DNA from: Setoptus koraiensis
Lineage: Eukaryota; Arthropoda
NCBI GenBank assembly: GCA_048013815.1
Contig: CM106586.1
Span: forward strand, 18,848,001-18,912,000
DNA length: 64,000 nucleotides
Direction: 5' to 3'
Both the position numbers and the translations under genes were made by a program. The notes beneath the pieces are model-generated. The model had not been told where the DNA came from. It saw only the letters and a program-made list of their open reading frames with translations, and ran no database searches. Positions 25,757-35,425 of this stretch are shown piece by piece (within the stretch, counting starts at the first letter, position 1; each line of letters opens with the position of its first letter).

Positions 25757-27531
25757 CTGGTATTGTTTTCAAGACAAATATTAATGACATGTGCTCAGCT
25801 GGATGTATCTAAAAAGAGATTTTTCACTTTTGTCTTGTTCACTTACCTAATTTGATGCGGCGTTGCTTGAATGTTTTAGCAAACTGCTCCAACTCTTCTA
25901 AATCTGTTGAGTCATCAAGATTGACGCTACTCTGTAGATTGACATTGGCGTGATTCGTTGTAGGGGTGCTAGAGACACGCTCTGAATGTTGTTGGTTGAT
26001 ATCACATAAATTGTCAACATCCAAAACACTGGATCGATTGAGATCAGGTGAATCATTATGATGGTATTCATCGTTGTTTGAATCCCTCAATGACAAATTA
26101 GATAAGGAGGAACTAGAACGTTGTTCTTTTTGTTGCCTTCCGAAAGTATCATTATCTAAATTGTTTTGATTTAAGCGATTATTGTTGCGATCATTATTCG
26201 ATTCAGAGTTCTGACGTTGCTTTTCATCATCATCTAACCTGGTGTTAACATAATCGTTGTATCTAGACTTAGTGTAGCGCTTCAATGTGGCCTTAGTTTT
26301 CTTTTTAGTTTCATTATTAGATGTCTCATTGTCGCTCAAATCACTATCTTTGTCAGATACGCTACTATGTTGATCACTGTGGTAATCATAAGTGCTATCA
26401 TGATTCTTATTATTCGAATACCTATCGACTGTTGTTCGAGACGTGTTTCGATTCACCATAGAAAGGTCTTTGCTTGTCTGGTGATGACGCAATTCGGTGT
26501 TTGTCTGATTGTTATTTCGTTGGTTCATTTGTTTCTGTTGTTGTAGTTGCATTGATCTCAATTGGCTAACCGTCGGCGACCCACTCTGAATTCCAATAAT
26601 TTGTCTAGAGCCCTGCGATATCTTTGCCGACGACTGACGTTGGCTGGATTGTTGATTGCCGTGGTGACTCGGTTGAACTTGGTTATGTTGGTGCTGCTGC
26701 TGGTGATGGCTATGATCGTGATTGTGTTGTTGTTGTTGCTGTTGTTGGATTTGATGATCCGAAATAGAGTTGATATTGTATGCACCTGATTGAGAGAGAC
26801 CAAGACTAGCTAATAGGGCAGGATTACTGAGTAATTGTTGTGCTACTTGAGGGGTGGGTATCGATTGTGCATTATTCTGGGGCGACATAAGCATCAGATT
26901 AGTTGGTGTTTGTGAGCCTAAGGCAGCCTGTTGAAGTTGCTGCTGGAAGGCGGCTTGCAATTGATTGTTCAACTGATCGAGATTGTGCTGTTGCAAAGAA
27001 GATAACAATAAATTTTGCATGTTATGTTGCTGGTTGGGGTCCATCGATGGTAGCTGTTGCTGATGATTTGGTTGCTGTTGTTGAAGCTGACTTAATATGT
27101 GAGCCTGGGGTCCGGTGGTGGCCGCTGCTGCTGCAGCAGCAGCAGCGGCTGCCACCACAAGAGGATTCTGTTGTTGTTGTTGTTGTTGAGAATTTGAATG
27201 TTTTTGTTGGGCAAAGCTCTGTAGGCTCTGTTGAATCAAATTTTGCTGTCGGAAATTGCGGATAGGAGATGAGAGAAAGGAAAACGTTAACGGTTGTAAA
27301 ATTTTGGTTATGTGTTGCATGAAGGGTCGCATCAAGCTACATAAATGTGCTGTGTCTTACCTGATTTTGCATCAGAAACTGAGCCTGAAGAGCTCCCGGT
27401 CGCATGAACATAAGAGGATTGAATGGTGTTTGCTGACCCCTATGTTGTTGCTGTTGTTGTTGTTGCTGCTGCTGTTGTTGCTGTTGCTGGAAGAACTGCT
27501 GCAGGGCGCCAACATTTGGACCCATGGCCAT
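24087..27531 (-). CDS. nub: Class II POU-homeodomain transcription factor, copy A (5'-truncated duplicate)
   Basis: Near-identical duplicate of copy B on the same strand. Supported coding exons are 27531-27361 (from the first in-frame Met, [14 protein letters not shown]), 27245-25847 and 25756-24087, joined in phases 0 and 1; this minimal protein is about 1079 residues. The POU-specific domain and homeodomain match copy B residue for residue, and the WFCNRR signature is intact. Differences elsewhere are scattered substitutions, poly-Gln length and one 21-residue net loss. The frame is open upstream to 27786, where in-frame TAA TAA codons stop it. No counterpart of B exons 1 and 2 is seen. The gene could start at the exon-3 Met, use an unrelated first exon, or be untranslated. 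The intact frame over 1000 codons argues against long-dead status, but recent gene conversion could also explain it. Confidence 0.8.
25847..27245 (-). CDS. nub: POU copy A exon 4: Gln-rich region and start of POU-specific domain
   Basis: 1399 bases, phase 0 in and phase 1 out, donor TTAG|GTAAGTG. Acceptor CCGACAG, first codons Q N L I Q Q. Compared with copy B it has three more codons in the first Gln run and lacks 21 codons net after SQSGAYN, which accounts exactly for the 54-base length difference. Confidence 0.9.
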
Positions 27532-27786
27532 CGCCGATGAGTTGTCTGCAATGGGCTTGTTATTGGGACCGGTGGTGGATAGGCCGATATTGGCGTTGAT
27601 TGTGGTGCGGTGAATGGGAGGATTGTGTGGAATTTTTAAGGTTTGTGTCGAATTTGAGAATTGTGTCGAATTGGAGGCTGTCGGTGACGATAATTGATTG
27701 TCGTTGTCTTGGCGATGATGCTGATTGTTCGATGACTCGGCCTGTTGTTTTACTAATTTTTGCAGGTTGGCGCCGCTTGTGTCGCA
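27361..27786 (-). CDS. nub: POU copy A exon 3 (shortened, start uncertain)
   Basis: Open frame matching copy-B exon 3 from the Asn/Ser region to donor AATCAG|GTAAGAC. In A the 5' part of this exon is disrupted: the copy-B acceptor TTTAG is TTTGAG here (27888), the AAT repeat has become a longer AT-rich microsatellite, and TAATAA lies in frame at 27795-27790. Immediately after it, AACAG|TGC at 27789-27784 forms a possible new acceptor that enters in phase 0, giving a 142-codon exon. The first Met is at 27531. Whether this exon is spliced to anything upstream cannot be told from sequence. Confidence 0.55.
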
Positions 27787-28169
27787 CTGTTATTATATTA
27801 TATATATTATATTATTATTACTATTATTGTCGAATTGTTGCTGGCTACGAGTTGCGAATTGGCTCGTTGTCGGAGTTGGTCACTCGGCTCAAATGAGTGG
27901 TTTGTCGTGCAATGTTGAGTGTGGTTAATTAATAATGTGTGTTAATTGGCTTGTTGAGTCATGATTGTGATGACGATGATGCAAATTATTGTCGTTGGCG
28001 ATTTGATGTCTGATTTGAATTGCGTGCAACAACAATGATAATAATTGAATAATCACATTTGAGATAATGGCTGCTCACATTGGATCACATTGTATTGAGG
28101 CAATTGCTGTGTTGATAATTGGTTCGCTGGGACGCGCACAGTCTGCACTGCACTGCACAAACACGGCAC

Positions 28170-28595
28170 AACGGCAGAACAAAACAACAAAACAACAAAA
28201 AATTCTATATGTTCTATCAAAAAGTTCTATACGGTGTTTGTACGGCACTCGTTGTCGAACATTGACACAATAGCAACGCGCACACTAATCGAATGGCATG
28301 TTATTCGATCGTGTGTCGTCAAGCGTCGTCGAACTATACGAGCCCAAACTCCTCCCCCTTTTAACAGGCTCACAAATGCGAGCACAACCAACAACTAATA
28401 ACACCAACAACTAACAACTAACGCGCACACTGTGCCACTCTTGTGAATCATTCACAGTGCAAGCATGTTTGCATGTGTGCAGACGCGCGCACAAAGCTAG
28501 CTACTAACTGAAGCCAGCCAGACACTTTTGCATGGCCCATCAGAGCAGAGACTCATCTGCGCGCATGCGCACTCGCCATGCTCCACAGTGAGATG
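28170..28595 (-). promoter_or_regulatory. Conserved non-coding block upstream of copy A exon 3
   Basis: Shared with 54505-54871. Near-identical islands include TTCTATATGTTCTAT, CGTTGTCGAACATTGACA, GGCATGTTATTCGATC and CTCCTCCCCCT. In B this lies inside the intron between exons 2 and 3; in A it forms the immediate 5' flank, so it may hold an enhancer or an internal promoter. Function is inferred from conservation only. Confidence 0.4.
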
Positions 28596-28685
28596 CGCAA
28601 TTGGGCAAATTCACAGTTGCCAATTGTATAACACAATGGATCATCAACAAATCGTCAGTATAGTCTGAATAGTACTCAGTGAGTA
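28596..28685. other. Spacer between copy A and inverted copy C
   Basis: About 90 bases with no clear match to B. It contains TCGTCAGTATAGTCTGA, which resembles minus-gene plus-strand sequence near 24400 and may be remnant of the inversion junction. Confidence 0.4.
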
Positions 28686-29168
28686 GTCACCGTTACAGAC
28701 CAAGACTGCACTGATCAAAACTGAGTTATCAAAAGTTATCAAAATCCTCTAAAACAATAGAGCGCAGCCCTCATTACAAACACTCTGATGATCGACATGG
28801 AAAAAAATCCAATCTAATGATCTCATCAACAGTGAAACTGATGATCACACCGACGGGGCTACTGCTTTTTGAGAACTTTTTTTTTTGAGAACAGAAGCCA
28901 CTGACTATCACAAGTCGCCCAGAGAATTGAGCAGAGAATCGCTAAAACTAAAACACGAGATTGCTTCATCTCAAGGAAATAGCAGAAATGAATCATATCT
29001 TATATCATATCGCTTGACGCTAGCTGCCACGAGACGAACAGCCTGTGTGCATCTCGACTTGTGACATGTATGACAAAATTGATCACAATTGATTGATTAG
29101 ATAGAATGGATTGCAATCTAAATGAAAAGATGTAGGTCTCACTTATTTATCTAATTGATTATCAATGA
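28686..29168 (+). pseudogene. Copy C: degraded inverted fragment of the POU gene 3' end
   Basis: Read on the plus strand, this matches the last coding part and 3' flank of copies A/B. Recognisable pieces include the codons for [21 protein letters not shown] and, after a gap, [16 protein letters not shown] and LKLKHEI. The middle section after TDRT is missing and replaced by a poly-T stretch (28870-28880). The stop codon of A/B is lost (TAG to CAA). The match continues into the 3' flank to ATTATCAATGAT. It has no POU or homeodomain and cannot encode a functional factor. It is visibly more diverged than A is from B, so it is an older or unconstrained copy. Confidence 0.85.
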
Positions 29169-30874
29169 TTCAATGAATTGAATGATCTGAATCTCTCGCT
29201 TCCATTTATTTTTGGTTCTTGCTCGACATTTTTTTTCTTCACTTCTCGTCACTCACACCCTCTCCCGCGACCCGTGCCCCTTTTCTGCCACATCTCCCCA
29301 TGAAGGCCATCACTGCCTAGAAATTCACTTCCGTATCGAGACGAGAATTCTTTTTCTACAAGCTCAAAACTGTATTGGATTTTCGAAGGGGGTCGCGTGT
29401 GCTTTTGCACTCCATCTACGCACACACTCACACCAGCACGCATATGAATTGTGCGCTCGCGCATCGACAAACCGAGGGGGAAACCGAATGGAATTTCAAC
29501 ACACAGAAGGGGGTCACGTGTTTTTCTTGTCTCACTTAGGGCCCCTAAGGTAGGCGAGTGCCGTTCCAAAAATAAACGCTCAATTCAACGAGAGAATTTT
29601 TAATTTTTCGTGCTTCATTTGGCTGTTGCGATAGTCGGATATTTGGGCAAGTTATCGCGATCAATCTGGCAGCTTGCAATATCAGAATATTCAATATAGT
29701 GACGCGTTTATGATTGTTGAAGTTTGTTTGTGGCCACTTGTTACTAACTAGTCGCTCATGACAGACTCGTGCTGGTTGTTTTGTTGTTTTGTGTGTACAA
29801 GCCACGACAAGTGTTGTTTGTCAGTGTGTGTGTGTGTTTATTTGTGCCACAAATACAAATTATCTCTCATGTGTGTGCCTGCTGAATCTTAATTACTGCA
29901 TCACATTGATTGTGACTCGCAATTTGCGCCGGAGACTCATCAATGTTTTTGGTTGTTGCTGTTGTTGTTGCTGTTGTTGTTGCTGCTGTTGTTGCTGTCG
30001 TTGTTGGCATTGTTCGCGGCCCATTAAGAGCAACGCGGCGGCTGTCACGCCGGCGCTGACCACTATCAGTAGTGGCCATTCAACAGTGACTGGTGCGGTC
30101 GACAGTGCGCCGCAACCACTGCCCAGCAAGCTAGTGCAACAATTATACAATTACACAGCAACAAGTTGCCTATATATATATATACATGTAATGTCGACTT
30201 GCACAACAGTGGGCCATTAATTAATGTCATTGTGCACTCGACCATTATGCAACTCATGGCGCGGCTCCGATTGCTGACTGGCGGCTGCTCGTCGGACGCT
30301 GCTCCGCTGTTTCGCGCTGCTTCGCACTGCCTCGCTCTCGCACTGCCTCGGTCTCGCACTGGCTCGGTCTGGCCCGACGAGTCAGCGATGCCGCAATGGT
30401 GCCAGTTTGCTCATTTAGTCGCACTCTAACGACGCCACCAGCACTAATTAGTGATAGTCACAATTAGTGACGCTCACAAAGCGCCCAAAACAGCACGCAA
30501 TCACGTTCCTGCCTTTCCCTTGGCGCTGCATGGCCGCCGATGTTGTGCGGTTATGTCACTGCGCCACACACTTGCTGCCACTTTGCCACAGTCACTTGGA
30601 GTAACACTAAACACACTGTAAACACGGCCACAAACAAATGATGCCAACAACCACTTGTTGCCGGCCCTCATTTGTTGCCGGCCGTCATTTGCGGGCCGGC
30701 AAGTTGGCGAGTTTGCGAGCTGGCGAGTTTGCCAATGGCGAGCGCCGGCAAGTGCCAAATGATGACTGACATCGCCGGTCATGACAGACAAGCTCGTGTT
30801 TGTTTGTGCGCGTTCACTTTCAAATTTGTTTGTTCGCGCACACAAACCGTTGGAAACCATTAGAAGCCATTAGA

Positions 30875-30927
30875 AATTATTGGAAATCGCTGGAAATCGC
30901 TGGAAATCGCTGGAAATCGCTGGAAAT
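30875..30927. repeat. 10-bp minisatellite GGAAATCGCT
   Basis: Four perfect copies flanked by degenerate ones. Confidence 0.9.
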
Positions 30928-31943
30928 TGTCTCTAATTGTTGACGTCCAACGGTCGGCCCCAACTGGTGCTCATGTTTTCGTTGCGCCATCTCTCAGTGG
31001 TGGCGACCTCGTTCGCTCGGGCCGTCAGTGGCCCAAGACGAAAATGACCATCATCGATTATCGCTGAACCGGCCGCGCGCCGACCAAACAACCAATGTAA
31101 TGGCCATTGTTGTTGTTGTTGGCACAAACTCGCTACTCGAGCCACTCTCCACTCGAATGGCTCATAATACATTTATAATAACCGTTATTGTGCCGGCAAC
31201 GTCGAGTGTCGGACATTGACGAGGACAAGTGGACTGGCTCGTTTGTTTGTTGTCACTGCGTCTACCGGCCGCGTCTGTCGGTCGCGTCCATCGGCCGCCT
31301 CTATTGGCTCCGTCGACCACCTAGTGGCCGCTGGTCCATTCATGGCGGCCGACTGGTGTTTCGCATCAAGCTGTTTGGTGCACGCACCGGCGACGTGTCG
31401 GCCTGAGGCCGGCGAGCAAGCGCGGCGTTGGCCAGGTTATTGGCCTAGCTGGCAACTGGCACAAATCAAATGGGCTCATCGGCGCACCGTCGAACAGTCG
31501 ACAAACAATTACCTGCTTGCACGGCGCGAATCGACAAATGACTTGTCGTGTTTGGAGTGCGCATCGCCGGTTCGTGCAGCGCGCCTTCTCCAACCGGCAA
31601 CTCTCACTGTGAGCCTCAGAGAAGCCGAACAGAGAGAACAGCTCGGCCGATTGACGGCCACCGTTGCCCGAACAAGTATGGAAGAATTGTCGAACAAGTA
31701 TCGAAGAAGCGCTTCGAGCGCGAATTATCGCGCGCTGCACAATCCACGACACAGTGTGCAACTGCAGCACAACAATCACAGAGCAACAAATAGCAACAAT
31801 AACGATAACAACGACATGATCGAAATGGGAAACGCGCCGATTGATCGGGGCGAGCGTCGTCATGAGATCGATGAAACGTGCAACCGAATCCGTCCGACAG
31901 GCACAAAATTGAGCATCCAATTTAGCCGCGCGCACTGTATCCA

Positions 31944-31973
31944 GCGCTTACCTGTATGGGCTCAGGTAAGCGC
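31944..31973. repeat. Perfect inverted repeat of a splice-donor-like sequence
   Basis: Arms GCGCTTACCTG and CAGGTAAGCGC (11 bp) around an 8-base loop. Each arm is a consensus 5' splice site, in opposite orientation. Confidence 0.9.
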
Positions 31974-32008
31974 ACAGGTAAGCGCACAGGTAAGCGCACA
32001 GGTGAGCG
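31963..32008. repeat. 12-bp tandem array of splice-donor motifs
   Basis: CAGGTAAGCGCA repeated with GT at 31966, 31978 and 31990, and a fourth CAGGTGAGC with GT at 32002. Confidence 0.9.
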
Positions 32009-32246
32009 AGCACGCGGCCAAGGCGAGCGGCTCCCATGCTACAGGCAGGCGGACAATTGGTAATTATGGTGATGGGATTCTGCGAGCCACTAGGTGAAGT
32101 AGCCAGGTGATGTGGGCTGGCGATTCGCCTCGGAGCGCTGACTGTTTGTGAGTGCGCTGGCTTGTGATGGCCGTGGCCACTGCCGGCAGCAACAGCGCCG
32201 CCAGTGGCCACGGACAGCAACTGCCGGGAAGCTCGTGCAACCTATA

Positions 32247-32340
32247 ATCTCTCGATGGTCTCTCGATGGTCTCTCGATGGTCTCTCGATGGTCTCTCAAT
32301 AATCTCTCAATAGTCTCTCAATAATCTCTCAAAAGTCTCG
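32247..32340. repeat. 11-bp minisatellite TCTCTCGATGG / TCTCTCAATA(A/G)
   Basis: About eight copies, with the GATGG variant first and the AATAA/AATAG variants after. Confidence 0.88.
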
Positions 32341-33238
32341 CGGTGGCGAGTTGTTGCCGTCTTGCAAGCGCTCGTGTGTCGCTCGTGGGCCGGTTGCGAC
32401 GATTCGACGATTCGTCGATTGTCCGGCGAGAATTGGCAATTAGTCAGGAATGGCAATGTCCGGTTGTGTTCGGTTGTTGTTCGCAATGGAATGGACGAGC
32501 GATTTGCGCGCAATGGCCAATCGTGCCCATTGCGCCGATTGCGCCGATCGCGCCAACTGAGGATGCAATTGATTCAATTGCGCTCTCAATCAATCGGCCG
32601 GCCGTTTGGCCTGTGCACAAATGCAAATTAGGGGCGCGCACCATGCGAGATGCAAATAAATGCAACATTGCACTTGTTGGGCCTATTAAGTTGCGGCGCG
32701 ATTGTTGCTGTTGTGCGCACCATGATGCCAACAACAATCAACAATCAACAGGTAGGCAGGCAGGCAGGCAGCAGCCTTATTAATGAGCACACTAACTGGC
32801 CCAACATCCTAGTGGCCATCAGCTGATCAGTGGTTAATAATAGTTGTTGGCAATAGTTGCCGCTGTTCAATGGACAGTCGCATCTGTTGCGTCATTGCGG
32901 CAATTCGGCCACTCGGAATAGCTCGTTTAGTTGAGAAGAGTAGCCATGGTTTCAGCACGACGAGCATAGATGGCCGGAGATGAGATAAAAAAGGATGCGA
33001 CACACACACAATCCTATCGCGGCTTGTCGGCGGCAAACGCCGGCCAATATCGCCGCTGAAACAGTAATAATAATGATAATGCAGTAATAGCAATAATTAT
33101 GGTAATATCATGGTAATTCCGCGCCAGCCCATTTAATTTACAATTTACAATATGCGATTTGTGTGCCGTAATTGTAAGGCCCAACACAGGCCAGATTGAC
33201 ACACCGGCACAACTAATTGGTGCCTGGCGAATTGAGTC

Positions 33239-33258
33239 AAACGGGCGGCCGCCCGTTT
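33239..33258. repeat. Perfect 20-bp palindrome
   Basis: AAACGGGCGGCCGCCCGTTT, no loop. Confidence 0.93.
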
Positions 33259-33416
33259 ACGTTGACGCCCCACTGACCATCACATGTCAGCTGAGTGCTC
33301 ATGACAACTCTGACGGCGGCTGTCAAACAGCAACGCTGGCCATGTGATCACGACGACAACTGTCAGCGGCACTGGTCACTATGACAGTTGTGCAGGTGAG
33401 TCACCAGTGGCGACTA

Positions 33417-33445
33417 GTGCCAGTGCCAGTGCCAGTGCCAGTGCG
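33417..33445. repeat. (CAGTGC)n repeat
   Basis: Five copies of a 6-bp unit. Confidence 0.85.
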
Positions 33446-33518
33446 AGCGGCAGCAAAGAGTTGAGTAAAGTTGACACGAGGCACCGCTGTCAATAATTGA
33501 AAATTGCAGCCAGTAATT

Positions 33519-33552
33519 AGCTGACTGACTGACAGTTGTCAGTCAGTCAGCT
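33519..33552. repeat. Perfect inverted repeat, 16-bp arms, 2-base loop
   Basis: AGCTGACTGACTGACA, GT, TGTCAGTCAGTCAGCT. Confidence 0.93.
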
Positions 33553-34166
33553 GTTTAAACGTTTTTACGTTTGCCGGCCGCACAGGTGAGTGTGCCATGG
33601 CGCATTTGTATTCACTGCTGTGTGTCGGCCATTCCCATGGCGGCAACATAGTAAACATAGTAAGCAAACGACACACACGCTAAAGAAGATGAATCGGCAT
33701 GCAATATTTTTTTGTTGCCAAAAATTGCAAAAATATTGAAATAATAAAATTGAAATAAATCGCTGGCTGGCAAGCACAAGAGTTGGCAAGACGACACTCG
33801 ACAGTTGGCTGGCGATCTGTGGTGAGATATGCGACAACGACACGCCAGCGACTGGCGGGGCTGCGACGAGGCGGCCACGAAGAGTTATTACTAAACTCGG
33901 CGTGTGTGTGTGTGTGATTGGAATACTAATTAGATTATTGTAATTAGCTGGCATAATTACAAATCGCTGGCAGTGTCGCCGTTCGCTCGACGGATTGCGT
34001 ACGATTCGCCGGCTTCTTGCGATTTCAATACAAAACTTGATATAAAACGCAATGCGAAACAGACTCAATTGAAACATGATCAATTCGACGTTGCAACGTC
34101 GAGCGGCCAACGGGCACCGCAGCCAGCCGGCGAAACAGGTTGATCTCATAAGGATACTGCTCTTGT

Positions 34167-34255
34167 GCGCGAATATCACTGAATATCACTGAATATTGCT
34201 GAATATTGCCGAATATTGCCGAATATTGCTGAACATTGCTGAATATTACTGAATG
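34167..34255. repeat. 10-bp minisatellite GAATATTGC(C/T)
   Basis: Eight copies (GAATATCACT, GAATATTGCT, GAATATTGCC, GAACATTGCT variants). Confidence 0.9.
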
Positions 34256-35321
34256 TTAGGATATTCAGGCGTATGCCCGAATATCCCCGAATATCGCCGG
34301 CTGACATTGCTGACGAAATTGCCGACTTGCGCTGCCGACGAACGTTGCCCACTGCTACTGCCGACGAGTTTGCTGACATTCGGCATGCCGGCATCTCGCC
34401 AGCGATCAGCGTTGCCAGCGATCGACGTTGCCAGCGATCGACGTTGCCAGCGATCGATGCTGCCAGCAGCGACTCGATGCAAATTTTTCTCAATCATTTC
34501 TCGGCCTGAGTTCGGTTAGACTTTTGAGCGGAAAGTTTTGAGTCGCAACCCGAGCGACTGGCAACCCAAAACGCACACAGCCAAGCACAAAATAAACACA
34601 TTAAACGTTTATTGTAATGTGTGTTTGAACAGGCGAGCTCTCGACAAAAACGGCATTGATCACCAGCGATCACAATACAGGTAATAATGACGACTGTCAC
34701 TCGCACAACAGCTCACCTTGAGCTGTAAGGACAGTTTTTTGCGCTGCAATAATAAGACAATCGACCACTTCAGGGCGACAGCCCAAACTAGATTGAGCCG
34801 CGATTCTTGGCCACCGTTTCGACAGTTGCGATTGTCGTAACGAGAGCATCGATTATTGTGTTATTAAAAGGGCAACCTTCGAGCCCTCGAACTGGCAGCT
34901 CACAACTCAAACGGCTCGCCCGACGATTGCATTGTTTGGCTGCTGCTGCCGGCTAATTGCGTGCCATGGCGAGCGACGCTTATTAGCCCACTGCGATCGG
35001 CGTTGTGCGTTGCATTTGAATCGAGAGTCAAAAATTAAATTTGTAATTGATTTGACAGCATCCAGCGACAGGCCGGCGTCTCAGCCGTTGGAGGCTGGCG
35101 ATTGGCGGTTGCGAGCTGGCGATTGGCGGTTGCGAGCTGGCGACTGGAAACCGGCGACTGGCGTTCGGCATTCGGCTATCGGGGGCGAGAGAATCCTCAG
35201 TGCGATCGGCGAAATACCCGATGCTCGGGCGGATTTTGCGCCCCGATTGCGAACTGTGGCGCGATTCGATACAGTTTGACGCGGTCCGTTGTCGAACGTT
35301 CGCAGCTAACGCATACGAGCG

Positions 35322-35425
35322 GACGACAGCGAACGGATAATCGGGCGACAGCGAACGGATAATCGGGCGACAGCGAACGGATAATCGGGCGACAGCGAAC
35401 GGATAATCGGGCGACAGCGAACGCA
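35322..35425. repeat. 22-bp minisatellite
   Basis: About four and a half copies containing GCGAACGGATAATCGGGCGA. Confidence 0.9.

Larger units (their letters stand above)
23296..28595. repeat. 5.3-kb direct segmental duplication, unit A
   Basis: Unit begins at CCGAATCAACTC and ends near CACAGTGAG. It pairs with 49525-54871 in the same orientation, about 26.2 kb away. It contains POU exons 3-5, their introns, the 3' flank and about 700 bases upstream of exon 3. Sequence outside both ends is unrelated between the two sites. Confidence 0.9.

Noticed and set aside
25757-25790. Met start [12 protein letters not shown] for the POU exon of copy A (and its equivalent in B)
   Set aside because: These residues are translated intron. 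The acceptor ACCAG restores the conserved RRIKLGFTQGD junction with the upstream exon.
33565-34179. 204-codon minus-strand frame
   Set aside because: No recognisable domain, no splice context, mixed hydrophobic and Cys-rich composition typical of chance frames in this region.
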